This document shows positions 19,047 to 28,570 of a DNA stretch of 64,000 nt, one piece after another. This stretch comes from Candidatus Heimdallarchaeota archaeon. GTDB taxonomy: Archaea; Asgardarchaeota; Heimdallarchaeia; Heimdallarchaeales; Kariarchaeaceae. Under the pieces are notes generated by a model, which saw only the letters and a list, made by a program, of their open reading frames with translations, was not told the DNA's origin and searched no databases. The stretch covers positions 46,476 to 110,475 of the forward strand of contig JADCLS010000020.1 of NCBI GenBank assembly GCA_026702845.1, given 5' to 3'. Made by a program: the position numbers and the translations under genes. Numbering within the stretch: position 1 is the first letter of the stretch; each line of letters starts with the position of its first letter.

Positions 19047-20252
19047 ATGGGTAAATATCGCGTCTTTAGTAAATCTGTCAGATTTACCATAAGATCTAGA
19101 AAGAGATTTATCGTGTTCATGTTGATTTTCGCAATTATATCAACATTTGTTGCCTTATTTGTGGATTCAATTGATACGTTACAAACAGATGATTTCTTAG
19201 AACAAAAGGGATTGGTTTTGAATCAGTTGACAACTCATTCAGTCACATATACTCAGAGTGAGGCATTACTCGCTGCTATTGAAGATGAGGCAGGGGCAAT
19301 TGAAACTCATGTTAGTTACTATTATGCTAGTTTAGATCCGACACTCAATATCTTCTCAATAGATATTGATAATCCTTGGATGAACGGTGATATAAATCCG
19401 AGTTATTTGAAAGAAGGAAGATTTCCGCGAGCTAATGATGAGATCTTGATACCTGCAGAATCCCTACAATATACTAATTCAACTGGAGATTTGAAATACT
19501 CCTCAGATATAATTGTTGGTCAAACATTGAAATTTAGTGATGGATCTCTCACAAGAGTGATGAAAGTCGTTGGAACAATTGAGGTAGTTGGGCTAGATAT
19601 GGATATTATTGATGTTTCGAATTCCTTGTGGCTTTTCGCGGACATTAGTCTATTTGAGAATATGCTGGAATTTTATGGAATGGATATGGCAGATGCATAT
19701 ACCTATGCAATGAGTTTCACAGTACCCGGTGTAATTTTGATGCCAAGTACTTATGAGGCAATTGATAATTTAAATAATGATATTAAAGCTATAAGAGGGC
19801 CTGGAACTGAAGCTGAATACGGAGAATGGAGGTTTCAAGCAACTGCTTTACCTGAAGATGAGGCTAAACAAGATGCAGAAAGATTAATGTTATCTCTTGT
19901 AGTAGCTATTGTAGGTGGTATGATCCTTGCAGTTCTTCTCTCATATCTTATATCAAGATTTAGAAGGAGAGAAATTGCAGTATTAAAAGCTCTGGGATAT
20001 TCAAATGCATCCGTTAGATTAAGTCTTATGGGAGAAATCGCTACAACGGCGTTTACTGGTTTTGTGATCGGTTTGACCGCAGCACAGATCTCTCTTCTAG
20101 ATTATGAGGAATTCAATACAACAAACTTAATTCGTTGGATTTCAATTCTGGTTTCATTCGTCGTTAATGTTTTGATTACTTTACCTGGTATGGTCGTAGT
20201 AAGCAGAAGAATATTGAAAGTAAGTCCTGCAGAGGCGTTCAGAGATAAATAG
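19047..20252 (+). CDS. ABC transporter permease (FtsX/MacB-like)
   Basis: One membrane span sits at the N-terminus (FIVFMLIFAIISTFVALFV, about 28-46). A large extracytoplasmic domain covers about 50-280, and a C-terminal FtsX domain holds the other spans: LSLVVAIVGGMILAVLLSYL (about 289-308), then the cytoplasmic loop RREIAVLKALGYSNASVR that couples to the ATPase, a span near 330-350 and one near 370-390. The ending VSPAEAFRDK is typical of MacB/LolC-type permeases. These mechanotransmitting ABC systems act in lipoprotein release, signalling or envelope processes rather than simple uptake. The ATPase gene follows after 13 bases, with a GGAGG site between. Confidence 0.88.
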   Translation: MGKYRVFSKSVRFTIRSRKRFIVFMLIFAIISTFVALFVDSIDTLQTDDFLEQKGLVLNQLTTHSVTYTQSEALLAAIEDEAGAIETHVSYYYASLDPTLNIFSIDIDNPWMNGDINPSYLKEGRFPRANDEILIPAESLQYTNSTGDLKYSSDIIVGQTLKFSDGSLTRVMKVVGTIEVVGLDMDIIDVSNSLWLFADISLFENMLEFYGMDMADAYTYAMSFTVPGVILMPSTYEAIDNLNNDIKAIRGPGTEAEYGEWRFQATALPEDEAKQDAERLMLSLVVAIVGGMILAVLLSYLISRFRRREIAVLKALGYSNASVRLSLMGEIATTAFTGFVIGLTAAQISLLDYEEFNTTNLIRWISILVSFVVNVLITLPGMVVVSRRILKVSPAEAFRDK

Positions 20253-20265
20253 GAGGATGAAGTAA

Positions 20266-20955
20266 ATGAGTATGGAAGTAATAATACAGGCTGAAGAAAT
20301 CGGAAAAACTTACAAAAGAGGGAGATCCGAGGTTGTTCATGCATTACAAAATATTAACCTCAAGCTATATGAAGCAGAAATGATTTTATTATATGGACCA
20401 TCAGGTTCTGGAAAATCAACTTTGCTAAATGTTTTGTCAGGTCTAGATAATCCCACAACTGGTTCATTAAAATTCATGGGAGAAGATATTACAGAATGGC
20501 CGCAGACTAAACTTACTAATCTGAGAAGAAAGCATGTTGGTTTTGTCTTTCAAGCTTGGGAGTTGATTGATTCTATGACTGCAGTTGAAAATGTAGAATC
20601 TCCTCTGTATCCTGAGAAAATCGCAACTAATGAGTTGCGAACTGATGCGATAACATTACTTAGAAGGCTTGAACTGCTTGATAGGGAATATCATTATCCT
20701 AAGGAATTAAGTGGTGGTGAACAGCAGCGTGTTGCAATAGCACGTGCTTTAATAAAGAAACCCAAGGTAATCTTTGCAGATGAACCTACAGGTAATCTTG
20801 ACAGTGAGACGGGACACCTCATCATGCGTCTATTAAAAACAGTTTGTCGACAAGGTACAACTGTAATCATAGCTACTCATGATGATAGTCTTAGAGAATA
20901 TGCAGATAGAGTAATCAGTCTCCATGATGGTAAGATGTCGGAGGGTCGTCTGTAA
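20266..20955 (+). CDS. ABC transporter ATP-binding protein (MacB/LolD type)
   Basis: This is a complete ATPase subunit of 229 residues. Walker A is [11 protein letters not shown]-loop is [13 protein letters not shown], signature is [15 protein letters not shown], Walker B is [16 protein letters not shown], and the switch His is in IIATHDDS. The [11 protein letters not shown] form is characteristic of the MacB/LolD/FtsE group that pairs with FtsX-type permeases, matching the gene just upstream. A GGAGG ribosome-binding site lies at about 20253-20257. The stop overlaps the start of the coiled-coil gene (TAATG). Confidence 0.93.
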   Translation: MSMEVIIQAEEIGKTYKRGRSEVVHALQNINLKLYEAEMILLYGPSGSGKSTLLNVLSGLDNPTTGSLKFMGEDITEWPQTKLTNLRRKHVGFVFQAWELIDSMTAVENVESPLYPEKIATNELRTDAITLLRRLELLDREYHYPKELSGGEQQRVAIARALIKKPKVIFADEPTGNLDSETGHLIMRLLKTVCRQGTTVIIATHDDSLREYADRVISLHDGKMSEGRL

Positions 20956-22583
20956 TGGCAACAAATAGAAAAATTCAATTGGAATTTTTGAATTTTACAG
21001 GTATCAGTGAGTCTGATGCTAAATTAGTAGAGGATAATGGAATGGTTATTCTTGCCTCTGATTTCATTAAAACTGGAAAAGTCAATAAGGCTGAAGACTT
21101 GGTCCGAATTAGTAAGTTAAATATCCCAATTTACCTTTCACAAACCAAATCTGGGAAATTCATCCCTGTGAATCCCTCATCTAATAATATTATATCCATT
21201 CCAATTGTACAGTTACCTTCTTTGCAGGAAATCACAGAATTTGTTTCAGAACCATCTAATTTAAATCTAGATAAGTTGTACAAACAGATGCTCAAATTCA
21301 GGACAGAAGAGACTGAGTTGGTTGGTGGATTCAAGGATAAAGATGTTAAAATCATTGAGGAGATTCTTAAAGCACCCAGAGGAACTAGAAGCGACTTTCC
21401 AAAACTCCCGATCTCGGGAGACCTAGAGAAATTACGTAGTCAATTGAAAATTATTAATTCGATGGTTTATGATGAAAATTCTTTGGAAAAAGAAATTAAC
21501 GATCGCTTCAAAATCATTGAAACAGCTCTTACAGAAGAATCAACTGAGTATTCATCAAAATATGAGGAACGAAAAACATTCTGGAAGGCTGAAATCGATA
21601 ATGCAAGCGTAAATCTCGAAAAACGACTAAAAGAACGAGATAAACAATTGGAAGTTGAACTCAAGGAACTGGATCAGCACACCAAGAAGAAAATAAAGGA
21701 TACAATATCCATGTTTTATCAAGGTGTGGCAAAGAATATACGTAAAGATGAGCAACCTATTGAGAAATTGATTCAAGAGCTTGAGGCCGTAACCACGAAA
21801 CCACCAGTTCCTGAGCATGTGGATTCTATAACCAAAATACTTGAGAAGATGCGAGATAGTACAAATACACTCCTTGCCGATATCGATTTTCAGATGAGAA
21901 AAGTTAGAACTGTCAATGCCAAAGAGCAAGAATTTCTTGAAGATCAAGGTTTGGATATAAAAGGCCTTGAGGCAAAAGCTCAACGTGAAAAGGAAGAAAT
22001 GATAGAAGAATCAAGACATTTGGAAGAAAATAGAGATACTGAATTAGCAGGTTTGAAAGCAGACAGAGATGCAGCAAATACAAGATTAGCTGAATTCAAG
22101 GATAAAATGAAATTCTGGATGGGTGATATCAAAGAGGCCATTGGAGGAAGAGGAGTAACCATGATTCCAGAAACTGCATTGAAACTTGATACCGTATCAA
22201 CAATTGTAGAATTATATATTCCCATGTATTTATTCCAGTACAAGAAAAATGAGGAAACATATACGGTTTGTGTACCACCTCTGAAAGTACCCAATTCAAT
22301 GAAAAAACCTGATAAGGATATGTTCTTTGGGGATCATAAAACAGTATGTTTCTACAGAGTGGTTCCCGATATTGAGAAAAGTCTTATTCCCTGGTTGGAG
22401 AAACAGGCTAATACACTTGATATTGCCTCCAATATCCAAGATTTAGATAATATTCTCAATGATCCTACCTCGATACGTAATAATTTCTTCAACTCCAATA
22501 AGCTTTTCCTTGATACTCTCAAGGTAAATAAGGGTAAATTAGAATCTGCAAACCAAAGATTAACAACAAAATTCTCAGGTTAA
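20955..22583 (+). CDS. Cytoplasmic coiled-coil protein coupled to the ABC ATPase
   Basis: I do not recognise the family. Residues 1-60 (FTGISESDAKLVEDNG) could be a helix-hairpin-helix-like unit. Long coiled coils run at about 165-260 and 315-385 (for example KEEMIEESRHLEENRDTELA). A beta-containing domain covers about 400-480 (TVSTIVELYIPMYLFQYK), followed by a helical tail. There is no signal peptide or membrane span. The start shares one base with the ATPase stop, so it is expressed with the transporter and is probably its cytoplasmic partner or regulator. Its stop overlaps the converging gatD gene by 4 bases. Confidence 0.75.
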   Translation: MATNRKIQLEFLNFTGISESDAKLVEDNGMVILASDFIKTGKVNKAEDLVRISKLNIPIYLSQTKSGKFIPVNPSSNNIISIPIVQLPSLQEITEFVSEPSNLNLDKLYKQMLKFRTEETELVGGFKDKDVKIIEEILKAPRGTRSDFPKLPISGDLEKLRSQLKIINSMVYDENSLEKEINDRFKIIETALTEESTEYSSKYEERKTFWKAEIDNASVNLEKRLKERDKQLEVELKELDQHTKKKIKDTISMFYQGVAKNIRKDEQPIEKLIQELEAVTTKPPVPEHVDSITKILEKMRDSTNTLLADIDFQMRKVRTVNAKEQEFLEDQGLDIKGLEAKAQREKEEMIEESRHLEENRDTELAGLKADRDAANTRLAEFKDKMKFWMGDIKEAIGGRGVTMIPETALKLDTVSTIVELYIPMYLFQYKKNEETYTVCVPPLKVPNSMKKPDKDMFFGDHKTVCFYRVVPDIEKSLIPWLEKQANTLDIASNIQDLDNILNDPTSIRNNFFNSNKLFLDTLKVNKGKLESANQRLTTKFSG

Positions 22584-23914
22584 TAGAGATAACTACGATG
22601 AGGTTCACGATTAGTGATCTCACCAGCAATATTTGTAGTCATTATCCGTTTTACTTCACTAATGTTTTGAGTTTGTCCGAGAGTCCAGATCATTTTTGCA
22701 TACGCTGCAGATGGAAGCATATTTGCTCCCTCAAATACACCTCTAGCTAGCATATCTCTGCCTGTTTCATATACCCTAAGATTTGTATATCCATACAATG
22801 GTTCTACCACCATGCAAACTGGTATCTCTTCTTCCTGTGCTCGCTCTAATGCCGGAAAGAGATCTGAGTTGATGTGTCCAAGACCAGTGCCAATGAGAAC
22901 CATTCCATGATATCCATTATCAATGGATGATTCAATGATATCTGCCTGCATACCTGGATAGAAATAATGCATGGCTACCTTTGTATCGATTTTGCTCTCA
23001 ATATAGACATCATTATTAGCTCCTCTTGGTCTCACATCATCTTTGAAGAAGCTTATGGTCATATTGTCATCAATTTTGCCGAGTGGCATATCACTCATCG
23101 TTCTAAATGCATCTCGTCTACTGGAATGCATTTTTCTTACTCTGCTCCCACGGTGTATAAGATTGTACGTATCATTGGATGTTCCATGCATGGATACAAC
23201 AACTTCTGCAAGATCCGCATGAGCTGCAATGTGTGAGGCCATGATGATATTTCTGGGTCCATCTGAACTAGGTCGATCACTACTACGTTGAGATCCCACC
23301 AAAACAATAGGTGCTTCAAGATTTTTGAAGAAAAATGATAGAGCTGCACCTGTAAATCCCATTGTATCAGTTCCATGGCCAATAATCACTCCTTTTGACC
23401 CCGATTTGAATTCATTTAGGACCTCTTGTGCTGTTTTCACCCAGAACTCTGGCTTAAAATTCTCAGATAATATGGAGTAGATCTTTCTGGGCTTTAAATT
23501 ACATATACTCATGAGTTCAGGAACTGCAGAGAATAGCTCTTCTGGAGTAAATGCTGGAAGCACTGCACCAGTTCTATAATCCAATCGTGATGCAACTGTT
23601 CCGCCTGTACCAAGCAGACTGATATTTGGTAATGAAGGATCATGTTTAACAGATACATCTGGTAACTTATAATGTCCCTTACGGAATCCAATCTCTTTAA
23701 TCTCACATTCCTTGTTTATTTCAACTCCGATATTGTATCCTGTATCAACTTTTATCACCAATATTCCCTCCTGGGTGTGTTCACTTCGTGGTAATATTAC
23801 TCCCTCGTAAAGTGCCTCTCCTTTCTTGATAGAGATTTCACTCCAGATTCCTATACCTTCTGAAAGTAATCTATCCTTAACGTATCCTTTGTATCCAGTT
23901 GTTTCTTTTGTCAT
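22580..23914 (-). CDS. gatD: Glu-tRNA(Gln) amidotransferase subunit D
   Basis: GatD is the archaeal asparaginase-like subunit that releases ammonia from glutamine or asparagine for GatE. After an N-terminal barrel-like domain (about 1-80) comes the asparaginase domain: ISLLGTGGTVASRLDYR (first catalytic Thr), VIIGHGTDTMGFTGAALS (second Thr-Asp) and VLVGSQRSSDRPSSDG. At 444 residues the length is normal. The GGGAGG before its ATG lies inside the end of gatE, and only 2 bases separate the two frames, so translation is coupled. GatDE is restricted to archaea and makes Gln-tRNA(Gln) by the indirect route, so it is good evidence for the domain of the host. Confidence 0.95.
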   Translation of the reverse strand: MTKETTGYKGYVKDRLLSEGIGIWSEISIKKGEALYEGVILPRSEHTQEGILVIKVDTGYNIGVEINKECEIKEIGFRKGHYKLPDVSVKHDPSLPNISLLGTGGTVASRLDYRTGAVLPAFTPEELFSAVPELMSICNLKPRKIYSILSENFKPEFWVKTAQEVLNEFKSGSKGVIIGHGTDTMGFTGAALSFFFKNLEAPIVLVGSQRSSDRPSSDGPRNIIMASHIAAHADLAEVVVSMHGTSNDTYNLIHRGSRVRKMHSSRRDAFRTMSDMPLGKIDDNMTISFFKDDVRPRGANNDVYIESKIDTKVAMHYFYPGMQADIIESSIDNGYHGMVLIGTGLGHINSDLFPALERAQEEEIPVCMVVEPLYGYTNLRVYETGRDMLARGVFEGANMLPSAAYAKMIWTLGQTQNISEVKRIMTTNIAGEITNREPHRSYLY

Positions 23915-23916
23915 TT

Positions 23917-25782
23917 CTATTTGCCTCCCAAAATTTTATGAAGATAAGGATAGATGATATTTCTTGGTATGTATTCATCCTGTAGTGCATCGATATACAA
24001 TTCTTTTGCATTTTCCATCTCTTTCCAGCAAACATTTGTGCTATCTAGTGATTTCTTTACATTCATAAGGAGTGTTGAATAATCGTGTATTCTCATATGC
24101 TCTAACCGTTTCAAGAATGTATCTTTGGTTTCAAGGGTTACATTGAGTAAGTCTCCAATCTCAAGCAATTTGTCTGATAATTTTTGAAAAATTATCTCTA
24201 ATTCCCTATCATTGAACAACAGAGAATTCCCCTTTCTTCTGTAATAGGAGTAAACCTCCTGAAAGATAGCATATACCAGTTTTTTATCAATTCCACTGTT
24301 GACGAACGTGAGATATTTGTCTAGGACTTGATGTCTGATCAAATGTGTTTGATTTTCTAGAGCTAAATGATATTTTTTCACCAATTCCCATGGTCTCATT
24401 CCTACCCTGGGTTTAAGGGAATCAACATATGCATGATCAATACTCAATGGTGGACTATCTGTATCTGGATATAGTCTTTGTTGACCATGAATAACTCTTA
24501 GAAACTCTGTATTCCCATCGGCTAACAATCGTCTAGTTTCTTGTGGTACACCATCAAGTGCCATCTTCAATCGTTCAATAATCTTCTTTAGTGCATGAAT
24601 TACACGTTTCTGTTCTCCAATGACCAGAATATACGCATCTTCTTCAGAAATGCTCATGATCTGTCTGAGTTTCTTGTCTACTAATGGTATTTGAGAGAAC
24701 TCTTCTACCAGGTCATGATGCTTCTTTTTATCTGAATGGTACATATTATGAAGGGGAATTCCAGTAATCAATGATGCCTTGTCAAAAATATCTGTGGCAA
24801 AATCTCTTCCAGGTTGAATCTCAGTTCCCAAAATACCAAAACATTTACTTGCCTTGATACCCATGATTACCCCATTTCCTGTCGTAACATTATCCGTGAC
24901 ATCATAATATAAGTGTTCTAATTCTTCTTTTTGCAGTCCACGATCATTTAACATACGTGCTATCTTGATGAGCATATCCTGTCGTATCACCTCTCTTCTA
25001 GCCATAATCTCAAACATACTTAGATCTTGGACTCCTTTGATCTCAACCCTATCTCCTCCTCGTATGCTGATATTAACATCCTGTCTAGCAACCCCTATCC
25101 CTCTTCTCCCTATTCCACTCAATCTAAGGATTAATCCAATAGTCTCAGCAGCTTTTCTAAGATCCTCTGGATTATCTATGTCTCTATGATCGGTAATTAC
25201 CTCAACTAGGGGAATTCCTAGTCTATCAAGGTTATAATATACAGTCCTTCCATTGTTCTCTGTTTTGATTTTTCTGGCTGAATCCTCCTCTACTGTTAAA
25301 TTTGAAATTCGAATTTTCTTGTTATTTGTCATTATCCACCCATTTCTTGCGACTATCAGGGTTCGTTGAAATCCTGTTGTAATACTTCCATCAAGATATT
25401 GTTTCCTGGCAACAATGCATTCATCAACCAAAGCTGAGAAATTTAACCAATGGGCCAATTCATAGCCCTTGTATACTGAATCCATATCTATCTCAAAAGG
25501 GGGTTGCTCATCAGATTCATACAGACAATTAGACGTTTCATTGGCATGATAGATAACGGTATATCCTTTTTCATATTCGATAAGCATGCCCTCATCAAAA
25601 TCCCCCATCTCGCCCAGCACAGGCCTGAAGTACCGCTGAAATGTATAGTCTGGCTGATGGGGTGACCGAAGAATTGGAGGACACCTGCAGAATAATTTCC
25701 TTGTTGACTGGATTTGATGATGGATCTCGAGTCCAGCGTGGAACCCCATTTCTTTAAATGATATTGCATCAGGATCAAGCAT
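23917..25782 (-). CDS. gatE: Glu-tRNA(Gln) amidotransferase subunit E
   Basis: GatE is the kinase/amidotransferase subunit that activates Glu-tRNA(Gln) and amidates it. The GatB/E cradle signature is at the N-terminus (FHAGLEIHHQIQSTRKLFCR), followed by YHANETSNCLYESDEQPPF, RIGIPLVEVITD-like and RQDVNISIRGGDRVEIKG motifs. An AspRS-like insert and a helical C-terminal tail-domain region follow, with the final YqeY-like helices binding the tRNA. Its 621 residues match archaeal GatE. It is the first gene of the gatE-gatD unit, with an AT-rich upstream region shared with the diverging regulator gene. Confidence 0.95.
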   Translation of the reverse strand: MLDPDAISFKEMGFHAGLEIHHQIQSTRKLFCRCPPILRSPHQPDYTFQRYFRPVLGEMGDFDEGMLIEYEKGYTVIYHANETSNCLYESDEQPPFEIDMDSVYKGYELAHWLNFSALVDECIVARKQYLDGSITTGFQRTLIVARNGWIMTNNKKIRISNLTVEEDSARKIKTENNGRTVYYNLDRLGIPLVEVITDHRDIDNPEDLRKAAETIGLILRLSGIGRRGIGVARQDVNISIRGGDRVEIKGVQDLSMFEIMARREVIRQDMLIKIARMLNDRGLQKEELEHLYYDVTDNVTTGNGVIMGIKASKCFGILGTEIQPGRDFATDIFDKASLITGIPLHNMYHSDKKKHHDLVEEFSQIPLVDKKLRQIMSISEEDAYILVIGEQKRVIHALKKIIERLKMALDGVPQETRRLLADGNTEFLRVIHGQQRLYPDTDSPPLSIDHAYVDSLKPRVGMRPWELVKKYHLALENQTHLIRHQVLDKYLTFVNSGIDKKLVYAIFQEVYSYYRRKGNSLLFNDRELEIIFQKLSDKLLEIGDLLNVTLETKDTFLKRLEHMRIHDYSTLLMNVKKSLDSTNVCWKEMENAKELYIDALQDEYIPRNIIYPYLHKILGGK

Positions 25783-25917
25783 GAATATTTCATAGTGTAG
25801 AGCTAAAAATAAAAATAAATCGAATTAGCAAGTATTTTTATGCAATAAATCACATCAGACCACATGATCGATCCGAAAAAATGATATTGGAGCAATTTAT
25901 TTTTCATTTTAATATTT

Positions 25918-25934
25918 TGTATACAATATATACA
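25918..25934. promoter_or_regulatory. Inverted repeat, possible operator
   Basis: TGTATA-CAATA-TATACA is a perfect 6-base inverted repeat, followed by a third related half-site (TGTATGCA) at 25936-25943. It lies between the diverging gatE and tandem ribbon-helix-helix genes, 95 bases before the latter. Ribbon-helix-helix proteins bind such palindromes, so autoregulation is a reasonable guess. AT-rich DNA makes chance palindromes likely. Confidence 0.3.
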
Positions 25935-25988
25935 ATGTATGCATTCTACTGAATCAAGCAATTTGAGGGAAAATACATTATCCAACAC

Positions 25989-26001
25989 AAATATATATAT
26001 A
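25989..26001 (+). promoter_or_regulatory. TATA box of the ribbon-helix-helix gene
   Basis: AAATATATATATA lies about 30-40 bases before the ATG at 26030. Transcription would start near 26022-26026, leaving a very short leader. No Shine-Dalgarno sequence is seen. Confidence 0.45.
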
Positions 26002-26029
26002 ATGAATAACACACAAAAATAGATAGAGC

Positions 26030-26389
26030 ATGTCTGAAAACAAGAATGTCCGTCTTTCATTTGAAGCCTGGAATAAATTAAGAAGACTAAAATTTGATCT
26101 ACAGCTTGGTACTTATACAGAAGTCTTTGAGATGTTGTTGAATAAAAATCCGGAAAAAATCAATCTCGATGAACAAATGAAGAGTAAAACTCCTGATGAT
26201 ACAGATAAGGCAGATGATCTAAAAAAGGACGATAAGACTATTGTAATTAATAAGGACGTACATGACAAGCTCACAAATCTCAAAATTGAATATATGATGG
26301 ATTCGGGATTAACTTCCCGAGGGAAAGGAGCTGTATCCATCTCTGATGTGGTTATTACATTAATCAAAAATTATGAGCGTGCACAGTAG
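26030..26389 (+). CDS. Tandem ribbon-helix-helix-like DNA-binding protein
   Basis: The 119-residue protein has two similar halves. The first (NVRLSFEAWNKLRRLKFD, then GTYTEVFEMLL) and the second (TIVINKDVHDKLTNLKIEY, then SISDVVITLIKNY) each show a short strand followed by two helices, the pattern of Arc/MetJ-type ribbon-helix-helix domains. An acidic and basic linker (DDTDKADDLKKDDK) separates them. A single chain with both halves could bind DNA as a pseudo-dimer. It is likely a transcriptional regulator. It ends exactly where the converging TPR gene ends. The neighbouring inverted repeat could be its operator. Confidence 0.7.
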   Translation: MSENKNVRLSFEAWNKLRRLKFDLQLGTYTEVFEMLLNKNPEKINLDEQMKSKTPDDTDKADDLKKDDKTIVINKDVHDKLTNLKIEYMMDSGLTSRGKGAVSISDVVITLIKNYERAQ

Positions 26390-28288
26390 TTACAAGTGAA
26401 TACTACTCGGTTTAAACCTTATTTCTATCTGATGAACCAGAGAATCAAAATATTTATTGTTACCATCCCAATCACGTAAAATATGATAATAGTCATTTAT
26501 GATGTGGTGCATCATCTCTTTTAATCTAGTTCTGAAAACAGGTAATTCACGATCAACAAGCAAGACAGAAATTATATTCTTTTCCTGTTCAAGCATAATC
26601 TGGAAATTACCCGCATCTATCGTCTTCAAGGCTGAAGTATTCTCAGATATATCTCCAATCAACGAGGTGATGGCTGATATTATCCCAGATAAAATAACAC
26701 CCTTGATCTCAGCCACAGTCCAACCTTCTTCACAAACCTGTCCCATGAGAATGAGCCTGCCATCATTAACAAGCAACATAAAAATCGGGGGTTCTAGTGG
26801 GATATTGGCCGCGATTTTCTTATATACTTTATTGATTTCCTGCTCTTCAGTTCCTGGTTTTAATCTAAACCATGTCAAATCATCAATCAACTTCCTTGCA
26901 GCTTGAATAATTCTTCTATTTTTTCTTATTTTTCCAGGCATCAGGAGAATAGATTCGGTATAATTGAGAATTTTCTCAGTCGTATCCATCAACAAAAAAG
27001 GTTCACTCTGAGCTTGGTGAACATAAGCTTTGACTAGTGAGAGTAAAGCTTCCCATGCCTTGAATTCAGATGCAGTATAGTTACCTTCCATTCGAAAATT
27101 AAGAGCAGTCATGGCTAAAGTAAGAGATCGATAAATTTCAGGTAAACCTGCATTCTGCAGATAAAGATCTGATTTTGCTATATCTCCGATGGAAAATGAT
27201 AGTGCAGATGCTGTTAGAAATTGTCTAGCAGCTTCATCAAAGATGTAATTCTTATAATTGAGCGAGGCGAGAGTTGCATAAGCTTCAGCAATCAGCTTTG
27301 GAGAAGAAATAGAAGTCCCAGCTATCTTTAAGGCAGAATTGAAACTAGATTCAGCAGCATTGAACTTTCCGGTTTCATAGAATGCCAAACCTTTCAATAC
27401 ATAATACTCTTCAAGATTTTTCTTTGATATTTCATCTAGATATTCCTCAGGAATGAGTTCTAGCTGATCTAATATATATTCTCCTGAATCAAGGAAATTT
27501 TGTTTGTATATTTTGCTCATCTGTATTCTACATGAGGTTAATAGGTTGTATCTATCATTTGCGAATGCTAGAGGGATAATTTTCTTGTACAATTCTAATG
27601 CAAAATGAAAAGTGTTCTCGTATCCTTGATACAATTTGGCTGTAATATAGGCCCCATCAAGAAATTCATCAGGATCTTGATTTTTTTTCTCCTCAAGATA
27701 TTGGATAACCTCGTAAACGACTAAATAGATCTCCTCAAGAGTTTCAAAATCAAGTTCTCCAGATAGATTTAAGTTTGATATCATCCTTCCAAGGTAATTG
27801 ATATCCATTTTCTTGAAATCATAATTGCGAATTATCCCCAGCGCTTTATCCTTGTCAAACATAACAGACTGTTCAAGTATTGAACTCTTGGCTAGTTCTT
27901 CATCATTCTTTAATAGCTCAAGCATCTCTTGAAATAGCCTCTTTGCCGAGTACTCACCTGTTCTATTAACAATAGATTGAAATGCTCTTTTGGCATTAGG
28001 ATTTGTTCTTGTTTCCTCAGTGTAAAGGCAATAAATCTGGATATATGATGAATTCTGTCTTTTCTGTTGAATAAAGAAGAGTTTACCCTCCAAAAATTTC
28101 CTCGCAGAGTTGGACTTTATTCTTCCCTTTACAATATGCTCTGAAATTCTGGATAATAGATTTCTGATCTCATTTTCCTCATAATCGAGTTGTGGTGTAC
28201 TGTAAAGATTATTCCACACGATTTTAGAAACCAATTCTTTTCTCTGTCCTATTACCATCAGAGAATGTGTTTGTAATCTATTATCCAC
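26390..28288 (-). CDS. TPR-like repeat protein with C-terminal longin/roadblock-like domain
   Basis: Most of the chain is helical repeats; the clearest TPR-like part is LEEYYVLKGLAFYETGKF...AESSFNSALKIAG (about 285-330) and AYATLASLNYKNYIFDEAARQFL. The last 125 residues change character: strand FMLLVNDGRLILMGQV, helix IKGVILSGIISAITSLIG, strands FQIMLEQEKNIISVLLVD, helix RLKEMMHHIINDYY. This order suits a longin- or roadblock-like fold, and the same layout appears at the end of the TPR protein at 44707-46557. I infer a scaffold or sensor platform working in protein complexes, possibly with small GTPases. No enzyme motif is seen. Confidence 0.7.
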   Translation of the reverse strand: MDNRLQTHSLMVIGQRKELVSKIVWNNLYSTPQLDYEENEIRNLLSRISEHIVKGRIKSNSARKFLEGKLFFIQQKRQNSSYIQIYCLYTEETRTNPNAKRAFQSIVNRTGEYSAKRLFQEMLELLKNDEELAKSSILEQSVMFDKDKALGIIRNYDFKKMDINYLGRMISNLNLSGELDFETLEEIYLVVYEVIQYLEEKKNQDPDEFLDGAYITAKLYQGYENTFHFALELYKKIIPLAFANDRYNLLTSCRIQMSKIYKQNFLDSGEYILDQLELIPEEYLDEISKKNLEEYYVLKGLAFYETGKFNAAESSFNSALKIAGTSISSPKLIAEAYATLASLNYKNYIFDEAARQFLTASALSFSIGDIAKSDLYLQNAGLPEIYRSLTLAMTALNFRMEGNYTASEFKAWEALLSLVKAYVHQAQSEPFLLMDTTEKILNYTESILLMPGKIRKNRRIIQAARKLIDDLTWFRLKPGTEEQEINKVYKKIAANIPLEPPIFMLLVNDGRLILMGQVCEEGWTVAEIKGVILSGIISAITSLIGDISENTSALKTIDAGNFQIMLEQEKNIISVLLVDRELPVFRTRLKEMMHHIINDYYHILRDWDGNNKYFDSLVHQIEIRFKPSSIHL

Positions 28289-28570
28289 ATAGATTATCAG
28301 AAATTGGGATTTTATAATATTATCTACCTCTGCAAGATTTCAATCCCTAATACGAAATCTTAACGATGATTTTCATGCCGCCAAATATGGCTTGAGTGGA
28401 CTGAATTTGATCATAAATATGCTTGAATTTTTTCTGTTGATAATGGACTAATTTGTGAGAATCGTAGAAATGTTGAGAATCTACGGTTTTTTGACCATGC
28501 TCAATTTTCTCTTGTAAATTTAACTGACAATAATCCTTTAGTACCGTTGCTTCTTTTGTGAGTTGTGAGT

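Noticed and set aside
25803..26060. An 85-codon minus-strand frame upstream of gatE
   Set aside because: It lies across promoter-like AT-rich sequence and reads as low-complexity hydrophobic residues.
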